From Karstenula rhodostoma CBS 690.94 (taxonomy: Eukaryota; Ascomycota; Dothideomycetes; Pleosporales; Didymosphaeriaceae): a stretch of DNA of 64,000 bases. The translations under genes were made by a program, and so were the position numbers. Shown piece after piece: positions 14,601-29,000 of this stretch (the stretch's first letter is position 1; every line of letters begins with the position of its first letter). The stretch spans positions 1,247,769-1,311,768 of the forward strand of contig MU001504.1 in assembly GCA_010093485.1 (NCBI GenBank), given 5' to 3'. Below the pieces are notes generated by a model. That model worked only from the letters and a program-made list of their open reading frames with translations, searched no databases and was not told the origin of the DNA.

Positions 14601-17600
14601 AGAATAGGTACTTACTAACTAAATAGTAGGTTTAATTTCTTATTATATAATTTCTATTTTAATAATAGTAAGAATCTATTAGTAGCTAGCTTTTTTTTCC
14701 TTTTAAAGTCTATATTACTAAACGAGTTTTTTATCTTATTTAACTAGATATTTAAGACTAACTTTATTTATAAAAAATTTCTAAACTATTATATAGTAAT
14801 AGAAGAGAATAGAAACTAGATAAAATATATTCTAAATATTATTAAGAATAATTTAGTATTCTATAAGGTTTTAAGACTATACTAAAAGTATATACTATAC
14901 TAACTACTAGTTTTTAAAATACTAGTCTATCTAGTATAGCTCTAGATATCTAAAACTACTACTATTCTAGAGTATATATCTAATATTATAGCTAATATTT
15001 ACTACTAGTAACTCTTTTATAGCGTGCTTAATTAGTATATAAAGAGATAAGAGGTTCTAGCTAGATAATTTAGAATTAATTAGTAAACTAATACTACTAG
15101 ACTATTTAGAATTATTATTATCCTTATTTATAACTATACTATATATAATTTTAGTTTTACTCCCTATATTTAGACGATTTTAGAAAAGGATAAGTACTAG
15201 ATAATAGATAAGCCTTCTATTATTATATAGAATCTATCTATAACTATATTTATAATACTATTCTATATTTTTATATAGAATATATACTATAACTAGAAAG
15301 GGCTAATATTATTTAGTATTAAGTTTTATAGAATAAATATTTAGTTACTACTATACCTACTAGTATTTAATACTATAATTACTAAAGGTATAAATATAGT
15401 ATTTACTAGTTTACTTTTTATAGTATTTATATTTAATTTTAATATAATAGTATATTATTAGTAAGAGTATAAGTTTTATATTAAAGTAGATAAAAAGAAT
15501 AATAATTATTATAATAAAATATCTCTAGTTTAGGAACTACTCTATAGTAGATATAATATAGTTAACTATACTATATTTAAATAGGGCCCTAATATCTATA
15601 AAGTTCCTAAAAATAATAGTAATAACTAGAGTAAGCTATAGATACTTTTTAATAGTTTTACTAGTATAGTATTATTTAACTACCCTAAGGGCTATTAGTA
15701 TAAGCTATAAGTATATAAAATAATATTATAATAGTTTTATAAATAGTAGTAGAAAGAAGAGACTAGATATATAAAAAATAAAATTAGAACTAAGTAGAAA
15801 TATATAATATATAGATAGCTTATAAATTTCTAAGTATTTTAGTTTCTAGAATATAGTTATTAAGTATATCTAAAGTTAATTCTTTTATATCTCTTTTTCT
15901 TAATTAATATATCCTATTAACTATTATAATATTATACTAATATACCTTTACTTTTAAATAGAACTTTTTTTTTTTCTCTATAGTCTAGTCTAATATAGAA
16001 GAGTAATATAAGCTACTAATTAGTAAATTTAAGTACCTTTTTTTTAATAACTCCTTTATATTTTCTATTCTACTTAACTACCCCTTAAAAAGAGGGTTTA
16101 TATAATATTTATATATTAGGTCCTATTTTATCTAGACTTAAAGGAATAGTTAATATTACTAATAAGACTACTATCTAATCTACTTCTATTTTAAAATTTA
16201 GATATATATACTTTTCTTTAAGTATCTAGAGAAATAGTATTTATTAGGTATTATAGAATTTTTAGTAACTATCTCCTTATTAAATAGAAAATATTTATAG
16301 CTTTTATTATTTCTATCTACCTCTTATTCTTTATTACCCTATTTAAGGGCCTTTTATACTCTTTATACCCTTTTTATACTTCTACTATATAAGGATTAGC
16401 TATATTATTAATACTTATTATAAGTTAAAGACTAGAGATTTACTATAATATATATATATATATAGATATTTATATTAATTAGTATTATACTAAAAATATA
16501 TAAAGTTCTAGCTATTAGTATATATAAGCCTACTATAAGTAAGTTTACTATATAGTTAAAATAAAAGTAATTATAAAATATAGAAGAAAATAGTAAATAA
16601 AAAAAAAGATTATAAATTTTTTATTTATTATATAGGGCTAGAGTGCTTAATATATTCTATATATAGTTTTTAAATATATAAACTAGATCTTATCTATTCT
16701 CCTATTAACTATATAAACTATAACTAAGGGGGTTATTTCTATCTACTTAACTATTATTATAATATTTAATAAAGTATTATCTTCTACTCTCTCTCTCTAA
16801 TCTAAAACTATCTACCTAAAGTATAACTAGTATTTTATTAAATTTAGTCCCCTTTCTAGTCTATCTATAAGTTTAGTATAATATAAAAGATAATATTATA
16901 AATATTAGTTATATTCTACTAACTCTACTTTAGAGAAGTAAAAGTTTAGTAGTAATAGTAAAGAATTTATTAATAATAAAAAAAAAATTAAAATAGATAT
17001 TTTTAAATCTAAAAGTAATATATCCTATACTAATTATAATAAAGATAATATTAAAAATATAGGTATAAATATAGATAGAGGTAAATAGAAAAGGGGTAAA
17101 AACGATACTTTATAAATAAATAAAGAGGTAAGAGGGGAGCTAGTACTATATTTAGTTAGTTTTCTATACTTTAGATTAGTAAAGAGGTTATTTATATTAA
17201 TATAAAGTTATAAAGAGATATTAGAATAGATAAAATAATATTATATATATTATAATTCTAAATCTTAATATATTTATTATAAAACTATTAAATAGTATAG
17301 TAATATTATTTCTATTATCTATAGCCTTAATATTTTAAATATACTTTTTTTTCCCTTTATAGTAGAGGCGAGATAAATTACTATTATAGTAAGACTATAT
17401 TTAAACTAAGGACTTTACTAAAAATAGAATATAAATAAGTATTTAAGGTACTATAATAAAAAAGTATAGTTCTAATTCTAGTAGAATAAGATTAAAAATA
17501 AGTATAGTAATTATAAGTATCTAGACCTTAATAGTAATAGTAATAGACTTAATAAATATAACTAACTAGCTATAAATATACTAAACTAAATAGGGAGTAT

Positions 17601-18439
17601 ATAACTAAAAATTAATAGTAGTTAGATAGTAGAGATAAAAATAAATTAAAACTATTTTAAAGATAATATTACTAATAGAACTTACTATTTATATAATAAC
17701 TATAATAAATATCTAGAGTAGAGTTAAATATAGTAGTATAAGAGGTAATATTTAAACTTATAGTTATAATTATATTCTTTATAATAGATAGATAGCTAGT
17801 AATATATTTAGTAGTAATAGTATAGATAAATAAAATAAAGAGGTATTAAATAGTATAAAAAATCTACTTCTAAATATTAGAAATATATACTATTATATTA
17901 AGAAAGAAGTAGTTAGATATATTAAAGGGGAGAGGTATTTAAATAGAACTTATTTTTTTTTTTAAATTACTATTTAACTATTATTAGCTTAGTTAATAGG
18001 AACGTTTATATATATAAATATAGTAGACTAATATAATTAATTAATATAAGTAAAATATAAATAAAACTTATAGTAGTAGTTTACTAATATATAGTAGGCA
18101 CTACTATATATATTTATAGAGAAAAAGAAAGAAAGAAAAAAATAGAAAGATACTATCTATATATATAATTACTATATTAGTATACTAATTATAAAACTAT
18201 ACTAGAGGTCTTATTAAGTAGACTAATAATATAGTTAAATTCTAGTTATTACTAATATTAGTAAAATAGAGGTTTAGAATAACTAGATATTTTTAAATTA
18301 AAAGAAAATAAACTATACTAAAATACTAATACTTTAATAATAGAGATAAATACTAGTCTAACTAGATATATTCTATATATTTAAAGTAAATAATAAATTT
18401 ACCTTTTAGTATACTATACTATATAGTAAGGTATTAGAT

Positions 18440-18471
18440 TAGATCTAAATTTAAATCTAGATTTAGATCTA
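18440..18471. repeat. Inverted repeat, 11 bp arms
   Basis: The arms TAGATCTAAAT and ATTTAGATCTA are perfect reverse complements separated by 10 bp, and the loop contains another AAATCTAG. It could form a hairpin or mark a transposon end. In such TA-rich DNA, chance palindromes are common, so significance is modest. Confidence 0.6.
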
Positions 18472-21400
18472 GATACTTTTCCCCCTATCTAGAGGTATCT
18501 TTAGTATTAAAAAAGGATAGTAGTTATTAGTAGTAGGTCTTTAGTACTATTTTATTAACTATTTATTCTTTTAGTTTTATTTATAAATAAGTATATTACT
18601 ATAGAAAAGTAAATAGTTTTACTATATACTATTATATAGAGTCTACTTTAAGGGTTAGTAATAGTAGTAGTAACTAAATAATACCCTAAAATAATAAACT
18701 TATAATTACCTTACTATATAATCTACTAGGCCTAAGTATTAGATAATAAACTAAGAAACTTATAATAGAATTTTCTAGCCTATTACTAATAATATATACC
18801 TTAAAAGAAAGTATTACTATACTTTTAATAGTAATACTTAAATATAATAAATAAAAAGCTCCTACTTAAATTATATAAATAAAACTAACTATAAAGTATT
18901 CTCTATAATCTATTATATAAGTAAAACTAATTATATTTCTATTTTACTTTATTAACTATATCTCTTAGTAGGAGTAGATTAGTATAACTACTATACCTAC
19001 TAGTTATATATAAACTTATAGTAGGCTAAATATAAATACTTAGTCTTTACTAATAGTATTAAAAATTCTAATACCTCTAAATTTATTAGATTTTATTTTT
19101 ATAGGGTTACCTTCTACTAGGATATAAAGACTACTAAAGCTAGATAACTTAGCTACTTTTCTAGTAGATATAAACTAACTCTTATATAATATCTATTTAT
19201 TTAGCTAAAAGAAGGTATTTATTAATATAATTATTATTTAGTTTAAGGCTAATAAGGTTTTTACTATTTTATAGTACTTATTCTATACTATTAGAGTCTT
19301 CTATATAAATAGAATAAGGGGGATATTATTATATAAAAATAAAAATTTATTCCTTTCTAATATTTTATTTTATTAGGTAGCTAAGCTTATTATTTTTTTA
19401 ATCCCTTAGTATATTTAATAGACGCGAGAGGAGGTTTTTTAGTAAGTATATAATAGTAATATATAGGAGTAACTATTCCCTCCCCTAGACTAAAACTATA
19501 AAGACGTCCTTCTAGTATAGATATTATAGAATAATATAGAGGTATATAAGGTATTTAAAAAGTTTTATAATAAGTACTATAATATAAACTTAGTTCTCTA
19601 ACTCTATTAGTTATACTTTTAAGTATTTTATCTTTTATAGTCTTAAGAAATACTTTAACTTAAGTTTAACTATTTTAATTAGTTTATAATAAAGTTAATA
19701 GTATAATAGATATTATTATTCTACTTTAGAATATATATAGAGAATTATTTATACTATTTACTAAATACTATATATCTTCTAATAGATTATAAAAGCTACT
19801 ATAAAATAATATATATATACTAGTTAAATTACCTAAAATAATAGTTTAAATTACCGCGTATATACTAATTAGACTACCCCTAAAAAAATGGCTTAAGTAT
19901 ATCTATATATATAGTAGATAAGTTACTTTTTAAAAGAAAATAGAAAATAGCCCTTCTAAAACCCTAGATAATAAGTAAATACTTTATATTAATAAAATTA
20001 TTTCTATTCTCTTCCCTTTTATATACCTAAATATATACTATTAAGAATAGTATATAAATTTTTAATAATTTAAAGATATATTATCTCCCTTAGTAGGGTA
20101 TTTCTTTAAGTCTAGTATTTACTAATATATATTAATAAACTTATCTAGCTTTATATTAGTCTAAAGTCTCTAAAACCTTTAACTAAAAGATATTAATTAT
20201 AAAACTTTTTAAAAAGTCTTCTAAACTCTCTATTATACTTATTCCCTTTCTTACTCTAGATTAATATTTAGAGAAGAGGTCTAAGGAGCTTAAACTATAC
20301 TATATAAATACTTATAATAAATATATTATATAAATACTAGTATTTATTAACCTTAATAAAGTATATCTTTAATACTATTTAGTATATATTTTCTATATTT
20401 ATAGTATATATATATACTTATAATATATATTATACCTATAATAAAGTAATAAACCTTATTAGCCCTTTTAAGTAGTTTATTCTCGTTTTTAGGAAAGGGA
20501 TATAGAGCCTCTATATAGTAAGGCTAGAATTATATAAAACTAAAATTATCTATTATAGACTTTAGTAGAACTTTCTATATTTAGAGTTATTCTAGATTAT
20601 TATTATACTCCTAATTTTTATTACTCTATAGGGTCTTTTTATTTATTTCTATTTATACTAGTATAGACTCTATTATCTAGCTTAGGTCTAATTTAAATAG
20701 ATATTATTTAAACTAATTTAGATTAGAGTACTTAGCTTTTTTAAATAACTTCTAATATACGTTATATATATTAAATATATAAAATACTTCTATAGTCTAA
20801 TTAAAAATCTCTCTAAATACTACTAGAGTTAGATTACTAGCTCTAAAGTACTTATACTTTATATAGAGCTTATTTAATATTATATTTTAATTTTTACTTT
20901 TTATAACTAGTTTATTCGTAACTTATAGGTAGATACTAAATTAGATATAGATAATAAGTACTTATATATTAGATATTTAAGTAAATATTAAAAGTAAATA
21001 AAAGATATACTTCTAAATAGATATATCTAGTATATATTATAGTATATTATACTAGAATTAATATATTCTTATATTAGGGAAGGATAGTAAATAATTAATA
21101 TAGAGTTATTTTAAGTATAACTTTTTTTAGCTAATACTAGTATTATACTTATAGCTATTAAGATAAAGGTAGACTCTAATTTATTTTATACTATAGTTTA
21201 TTAGTTACTATTTATAGTAGTTATTACTAATAGTAGTAGTTAAGGTAATAGAATATAGTAATACTATATAATAATTACTTTCTATATAATAAAGTAACTA
21301 ATATATAACTATATAAAATAGATAAAGATATTAGATATTAAATAAAAATATTAGATATATATAATTTTTCTATACTACTATAATAAATATACTATTTAAG

Positions 21401-23099
21401 TCTACCTATATATAATTAGCTATAGCTCTAAATATACTATTATTTAAAACCCTTTTATATTTAAATTAACTTAATTATATATTATTCTTTTTAATAAGGC
21501 TATAGTAGGGGTTATTCTTCGTACTTTATATTATATCTTCTATAGTATAAAAAGTAAACTCCTCTCCTCCCTAATACTTAGTATACTATTTAGTATAAAT
21601 ACTAATATTAATTTATACTAATAGAGTACTAAATTTACGAGTATAGTTTATACTAGATAAATAGTTAAGAGTTAGATAATAGGTATCCTATTATATATTA
21701 TTAAAGATATCTCTAGAGTCTAGCTTACTTAGGGTAAATATTCTCTAATACCCCTAATAATATATTTACTTATATATATTTTTATAGGCTATAAAAATAG
21801 TTTAAGTAATAGGGCCTTTATCTTTTTAAAAATTATACTCTCCTCTAATCCTCTTATAGCTTAGGAGTACTATAAGTAGTAAAGCTTAAATTTTAAAATA
21901 TTTTTCTACTACTTTAATATTAAAAGTAAATAGTAAATCTATTAATATAATATTATTTTTATTATTAGTAATTTTTAGAATCTATACTATATTTATATTA
22001 TATCTAGATAGGCCTAGATTAAAATCTAGAATATATATCTAGATAGAATTTAGTAGATACTAAAATAGTATACTATTAAGCTCTAAAATATACCTATTAT
22101 ATTAAAATTACTTTTTAATACTTATAAATCTATATATAATTTCCTCTTAATACTTTCTAAGTTATTATCTAAGATTATAAGGCCTTACTAATAGTATAGA
22201 AATTCTTTAACTAGTATTAAATTTAATAGTTAGTTTATACTATTATTATCTAATACTATATAGTTTATATATCTATAAAATAAGTAAAAGTAATTATTTA
22301 AATAAACTATTTTATATTTTTATAAGTATATTAATAGGTAGATAGGCCTCTACCTCTATAATAACCCTATAAAATTACTTATTATAGACTTAGTTATTAT
22401 ATATATAGACCCTTAGACTAGTAGATTATAGTAGTTCTTTATTAAGTATAAGTAGAGAAAAGGGTATACTAATTTAATTTTCTAGTTTTATTTTAAATTT
22501 AACTAGTATATACTAGTATTCTAATATTTATACTAAGATATAGACTCTTACTAAGTCTTCTTTATAAAAGACTCTAATATAAAATATTATTTAGAGGAGG
22601 ATAAGCTTAGTAAAATATTATTAAGTAAATTATAGATATATAGAAAGAAATTATAATAGATTATAAGTAATAGGTAGTAAGAATTACTATAAAGTAAAGA
22701 TACTAATAATAAGTTAAACTCTAATAATAATAATAATAATAACTATAAAGAGTTAGCTATAGATTTTAATCCTCTTTTTAAGAAGTCTAAAATAATTAAG
22801 CTTAGTAAAATTAAAGATACTTCCTATAAGAATAATAGTAATAAAAAGAGTAAGTAAAAGAGTAGAAAGTAATAAGGGAATAGTAATAAAACTAAAGCCT
22901 ATATATATAAAATATTTAAAAATTAGTTCTAGTATCTAGACTAGTATATTTACTTCTATATATTTTAAAATAGTTTTTATAAAACTTTAGTCTTTATTAA
23001 GTATACTTAAAGTAAATATAAAAAGGTTATATATACTAAGTATTAAATACTACTATAGTCTATACTAGGTAATAAGTAGATATCTATTACTTTTAGTTA

Positions 23100-26000
23100 C
23101 TATTTATATAAATTTAAAATATATTACTAATCTATATAAACTAAATTAGTATATTTATAATAAACCCTTATTACCTATAAAGATAAAAGAGGAAGTGTAT
23201 AGTAACTATATAAAAATTATAGTATAGAAAAAAAAAGAATTTAAGAGAGTATAGTTAGTAGGGCTAAATAGGCTAGAACTACCTAACTATATTAAAGAGG
23301 TATTTCACCTAATATTATACTACTATTAAGGTAGTACTAAATTGCCTACTAAACCCTAGAAAATAGTATTTTCCTTAAAAATCTAATTAATAAAAACCTA
23401 TTACTACTATAAACTTTATTCTTTATATATAAGTACCCTAAAGTATAATTAGTAAATAGAGGTATTAGTTCTAATACCTAGCCTAATACTTATATATAAG
23501 CCTAGCGCTAGGTAAACTAAGATAGTATATTCTAGTAAAGACTAATTACCCTAGTAAATTAGTAAATATACTAGATATCGCGCTTTATAATAGTAATATA
23601 CTTAGTATAGATATAGGCTAGTAGTATACCTAAATTTAGTTAATAAATATAATAGAGCCTAATACTAGGACTAGTACTTATACTTAAAAAAATAAACTAG
23701 AAAGGCCTTAGAGGCTTCCTAAAGAGCTATAATAGTACTAGGCTAGAAATAAAGGCTATAGACTAGGTCTTTATTAATAGTCTTAGGGAGAGTATAGTAG
23801 GTAGAGTAGAAGATACTATAATTAATAGCTACTTCCCTTACTAGGTACTAGAATAGTAGCTTAGGGATAAATAGGTTAGTACTTTTCTAGAACTAGTAGA
23901 TCTTATAAAGAGCTATAGCTAGAGAATATTAACCTAATACTAGCCTAATACTAGTACTATACTTACTACTAGGTTTATAGTAGTAAGGTTTTTTAATACT
24001 ACTAATAGTTAGAGTAGATTACTAAGTCTTAGTAGGTAAACTAGAAATAGTAATTTTATAAGGGGTCTTAATAGTTATTAGATAACTAGATAGACTAGCT
24101 ATAATATATAAGTATAGGGCTAATACTTAGAATTAATACCTAACTTACTTTAAGCCTTAGCCTTACCCTTACCCTTACTACTAATAGGGTGTAAAGGCTT
24201 AATCTTTCTATATAGTACTATACTAGTAAATTTATAGAGATTATTTATAGATAGGATTAATTAAAGAGGGTTAATAATTTATAGTATTAAGGTAAAGAAG
24301 AGAGAGGGTAAAAGAGTAGAAATTATAGTACTTATATAGATTATATAATAGGCTTACTTAGCGCGTATATATAATATAAGTAAAAGTAAACTAGAAAAAA
24401 GTAAAGATAAAAGGTAATAAATTAGAAAAAGAGCTCTATATTTATAAAAACTTAATCTATTTAAGCTATTATAAGTATATATAGGGTATTAGGTAGTATT
24501 AGTCTATATAATAAAAAAAGTAATAAAATATTTCTACTTTTAGGTAAGATATATTTACCTTTACTTTAGTAAGTAAGTTATAAAGGCGCCTTAGTATTTA
24601 TAGTAAGAATAAAAAGTAAATATATTCTAACTTTATAAAAATTTAATATATTTAAGCTATCTTAAGTATATATAGGGTATTAGGTAGTATTAGTCTATAT
24701 AGTAAAAAAAGTAATAGAATATTCCTATTTTTAGGTAAGGTATATTTACCTTTACTTAAGTAAGTAAAGGTGCTTTAGTATTTATAGTATAAGTACTTAA
24801 TAGATAGGTATATAATAGTAGGGTTTAATTATATAAGGTCTACTTATAATATTTATTAATAACTTCTTTTATTTATTTTTACTACCTTTCTTCTATACTC
24901 TATATTATAGGACTATATAGTTACTTATTCTATACCTAATATCTACCTATTACTTTATACCTAATACTTATCTAATACCTCTACTATAGTAGACCTACTT
25001 AATATTAAGAAGTATAAAGGCGCTAGAGAGTACTCTTTAAATAAAAGTATAAAGAAAAATATAGCTATTTAGGTAAAAAAAACTAGTAAAGAGCTTACTA
25101 TAGAGTGTAATAAAATAGTAGATAATATATATCGCTCTAAGTTCTAGAAGAATACCTTCCTACTAGCTATATAGCTAATTATTAATTAGTTACTAATAAG
25201 AGACTAGCCTAATATACTAAAATAGTTATATATCTAGTTAAATAATATATATAATATAATATAGTAAATTAAAGAAGTATTAAATAGTATTAGGTACTAA
25301 TATATTTAATAGCTTTAATACTAGAACTACTTAGCGCTATAAGGTAGTAGCCTATACTAGCTAAGATATTAGTAAAATTAAGGCTAAGTAGTTTATAGAG
25401 AAGTAAGCTTAGTATTTTAATATTTCTAGTTTCTCTACTCTAACTCTAATAATACTAATATCTATCTAACTACCTAATACTTTAACTAATACTAGAGCCT
25501 TATTATTAAAGACTTTAGACTAGTAATTACTTAACCTATCTACTATTCTTAAGAGAAATAAGAAAGAAGAAGTTAAAGTAGACTAGAAGGCCTTTAGGTA
25601 AGAAGTTCTTAATACTAAAATTAGTATTAAGAATATAGCTATACTTAATACCTAAATTATTATAAGGGATAAGACTACTAAATACTTTAAAACTCTATAT
25701 AAAAAATAGAACTATCTTTACTAGGGTCTTAAAACCTTTCTTAATAACCTATAGGATAAAGATCTCCTATTTATAAGTATATAAGTATTCTAAGACTAAT
25801 ACCTTACTAATACCTACTAGGTATAGATTAAATAGATACTAGCTAGGTTAGATATATAAGTTTAGGATCTAATTCTAGTAAAGAGGATATTAGCTTAAAA
25901 GAATATAAAGGTAAGTTTCTATTTAAACTATAGTATTCTTAACTAATTTAATATAGTATTATATACTATATAAGGTAACCTTATTAGCTATATAATATCT

Positions 26001-29000
26001 CTCTATATATAAGACTTTAAGAATTACTTACCTACTATTTATAATTCTATAGTCTAAGTAAGAGAGGGTACTTATTAGTTTATTCTATATAGCCTAATTT
26101 ACTAGTTTTTTCTACTAATCTATAGTCTATATAGTATACTAGAATATATATAAAGAGGGTATTACTCTATTATTTTCTAGTCTATATAAAAAGTATATAC
26201 TATACTCTACTTTATAAGTAAAGTATTAGCTATAGTATTAGGTATTACTAATAAGTTAGGGACTATATATTTAGAGTAAGTAGATTTACTAGTAAAGAGG
26301 TTACTTATATTCTAGATATAGTATTTAGTAATAAGGAGGATCTACCTAATAATATAGATTAGATTATAGATATACTTTATAGCACTAAGGATAAAAACTA
26401 GATAATAAATTAGTAGGAGGTATAGTATTAGGTATACTAAAAGGTATTAGGCCTTATAATAGTTAGAAGATAGTTCCTAAATATAAAAGTAACTAATTTA
26501 ACCTCTATTATTTATTCTTCTTTCTTACCTTTATATATTTCCTATCTTTAGACCTTAAATACTAGAAAGGAAAAGAAGTCTTAAATATAAAGCCTTTAAT
26601 ACTCTATATATATAATAGGGTAATATATAATAAACTAGTAATAAAGTCCTTCTCCCTAGATATAAATATCCTAGCTAAAGTAAAACTAAGACCTTAAGAC
26701 TTATATACTATAATAGCCTATACTAAATAGAGAGGAAACTAGACCTATATAATAACTATCTAGTTATAAAGGAACTTATAAGATATAGAGAAGATAGGTA
26801 TAGCTACCTTATCTACCTCTATAGTATATAGACCAGGCCCTATATATTAATTAAAAGTAGTAAGAATAGCTAAAGGGGATTCCTTTATATAGTCTATAGT
26901 AGCTAGATACTATATAATATTATTAACCTCGCTAATAGCTCTATTAATAAGACTATACTTAGTCTAAGTATTAGCTAGAAGTATAACCTTAGTACTAATA
27001 AAAAGGAGAAGTTTACTCTCTAGATTACTAGCTTCTATTAATAGTATTATTATATATATAGGGTTATTATATTTAGCGTAGTAGGCTAATACTAGTTAGT
27101 ATTAGTCCTAAAAATAATTATAATTAATTATATTAACCTTATAGTACTTAGTGTAGAGGTATATAGAATTATAGAAAGTATCTATTTCTAAATTTAAAAA
27201 AATAGCCCTATAATAAGTTTAGAATAGTAACTAGTCCTACTAAGTACTTTTATTAACTTAAAGTTATAAAAGGGTATTTTAAAAGTTAGCCTTACTATCT
27301 CCTTATTAGTGTTAAACAGTATTAAGAATAATAGTTTTTAAGAATTACTAGTAGAGCCACTTTATATAGGTATTAATAGGTCCTTTACTTAGTAATAGAT
27401 TATATAAAGGTTACTAGGTAATAGGTAGTAACTAATAAAAGTCTCTAGATATAATAATATTTAGGCTAGTAAAAGGGAGGTATATAAATTAAAAATAGAT
27501 TTTACTAAATTAGATACTAATCTAAGCTAGTATATTAAGACTAACTATAGACTTCTTATTAATAATAAAATAGTATATAGAGGAGAAAGTAAACTATAAT
27601 TACTATAGAGTAGTAGTAGGTAGTAATAGTATAATCCCTCCTATATATATAATTAGAATCTAGAAAAGACTATTAATTATTTAGCTATTAATTAGAAATA
27701 TAGTAACTCTAGTAGGTATAGATTAAATAATAGGAGATAGTATACCTACTTCCTTAACTAGTTAATTAAGGTAAGTTAAAATTATTTTAATAACGTAGAT
27801 TTTACCAGTACTAGCTTTTCTATTAAGATTAATAAGAAGCTATAGTAGTACCCTCCTACTAAGGATTACCTTAAAATAGTTTATTACTATATTAAAGGTA
27901 ATCCTTTATTAAGTAGCTAGAGTATTAGAATTAGTATTAGGCTATTCTACTCTAGTAATAGAATACTCCTAAATTAACTACTTCTAGTAGGTTAAACTAC
28001 TTAGATCCTAATAGTTATTATATTCCTTAGTACCCTAATCCTTAGTATAGTTAATAGGCCTAGACCCTAGTATATCTTAGTTAACTAGTTTACTATTAAT
28101 AGTAGGTCCTTAAGCTACTAGCTTATCTAACTTAAATTAGTCTTAAATAGGTATTTCTTTAAGTTCTAGGTCCTCTACCTCTACCTAATTAAGATTATCT
28201 CTATAATAATTAATATACTTATAGGTATAATATATATAATAATAGTAATAGGCCTTAGTATTAGTCTTAAATAACTACCCCTAAAAATTATAAATATTAT
28301 CTATATACTAGAAGGGATAATAAAGTATAAGCTTAATATAATAGAAGTAGGCTAGATCTAATATAGAAGAGTACTATAGATAATAGAATAGGATATATAG
28401 TTTAGCCCTAGGTTACCTAGAGAGGATCTTACTCTTATAATTAAAATATAGAAGGAAGTTAATATAGTAGAAGCTATTAAGTATAAATAGGTATTCCTTA
28501 TATCTCTAGAGTATTAACTTTCTACTCTAGAATAGAGTACTATTAGGATTAAGCTCTTCTTTATTTATCTATTAGACTTAATAAAAAAAGAATATAGTAG
28601 ACTATACTTCTTTAGGCTAGTAATTAATACTTATTATAACCTATATAGACTATATAAATAGAAGACTAAATAGTATATATATAACTTCTTAGACTAAATA
28701 GTCTCTTTCCCTAATTATTTTATTTATAAGCTTAGATATAAATAAAGTAAGAGTATAATCTTTATTTAGGTAGGGAAGAATAGATACTATAAGGTTTATA
28801 TAGGAAATAGTATATTTTTTAGCCTTTAAGGTATATATACTAATATACTAAGCTATACTAGCTATACTAGTATAGACTTAGATATTAGTATTAGCCCTCT
28901 AGCCTAATACTAATATAGGATAGAAAGGGTTAAGTTATATATAATTATAGATAGGTTTAAAGCATCTATATCGCTTCCTAGGGGGAATAATAAAAGTAGG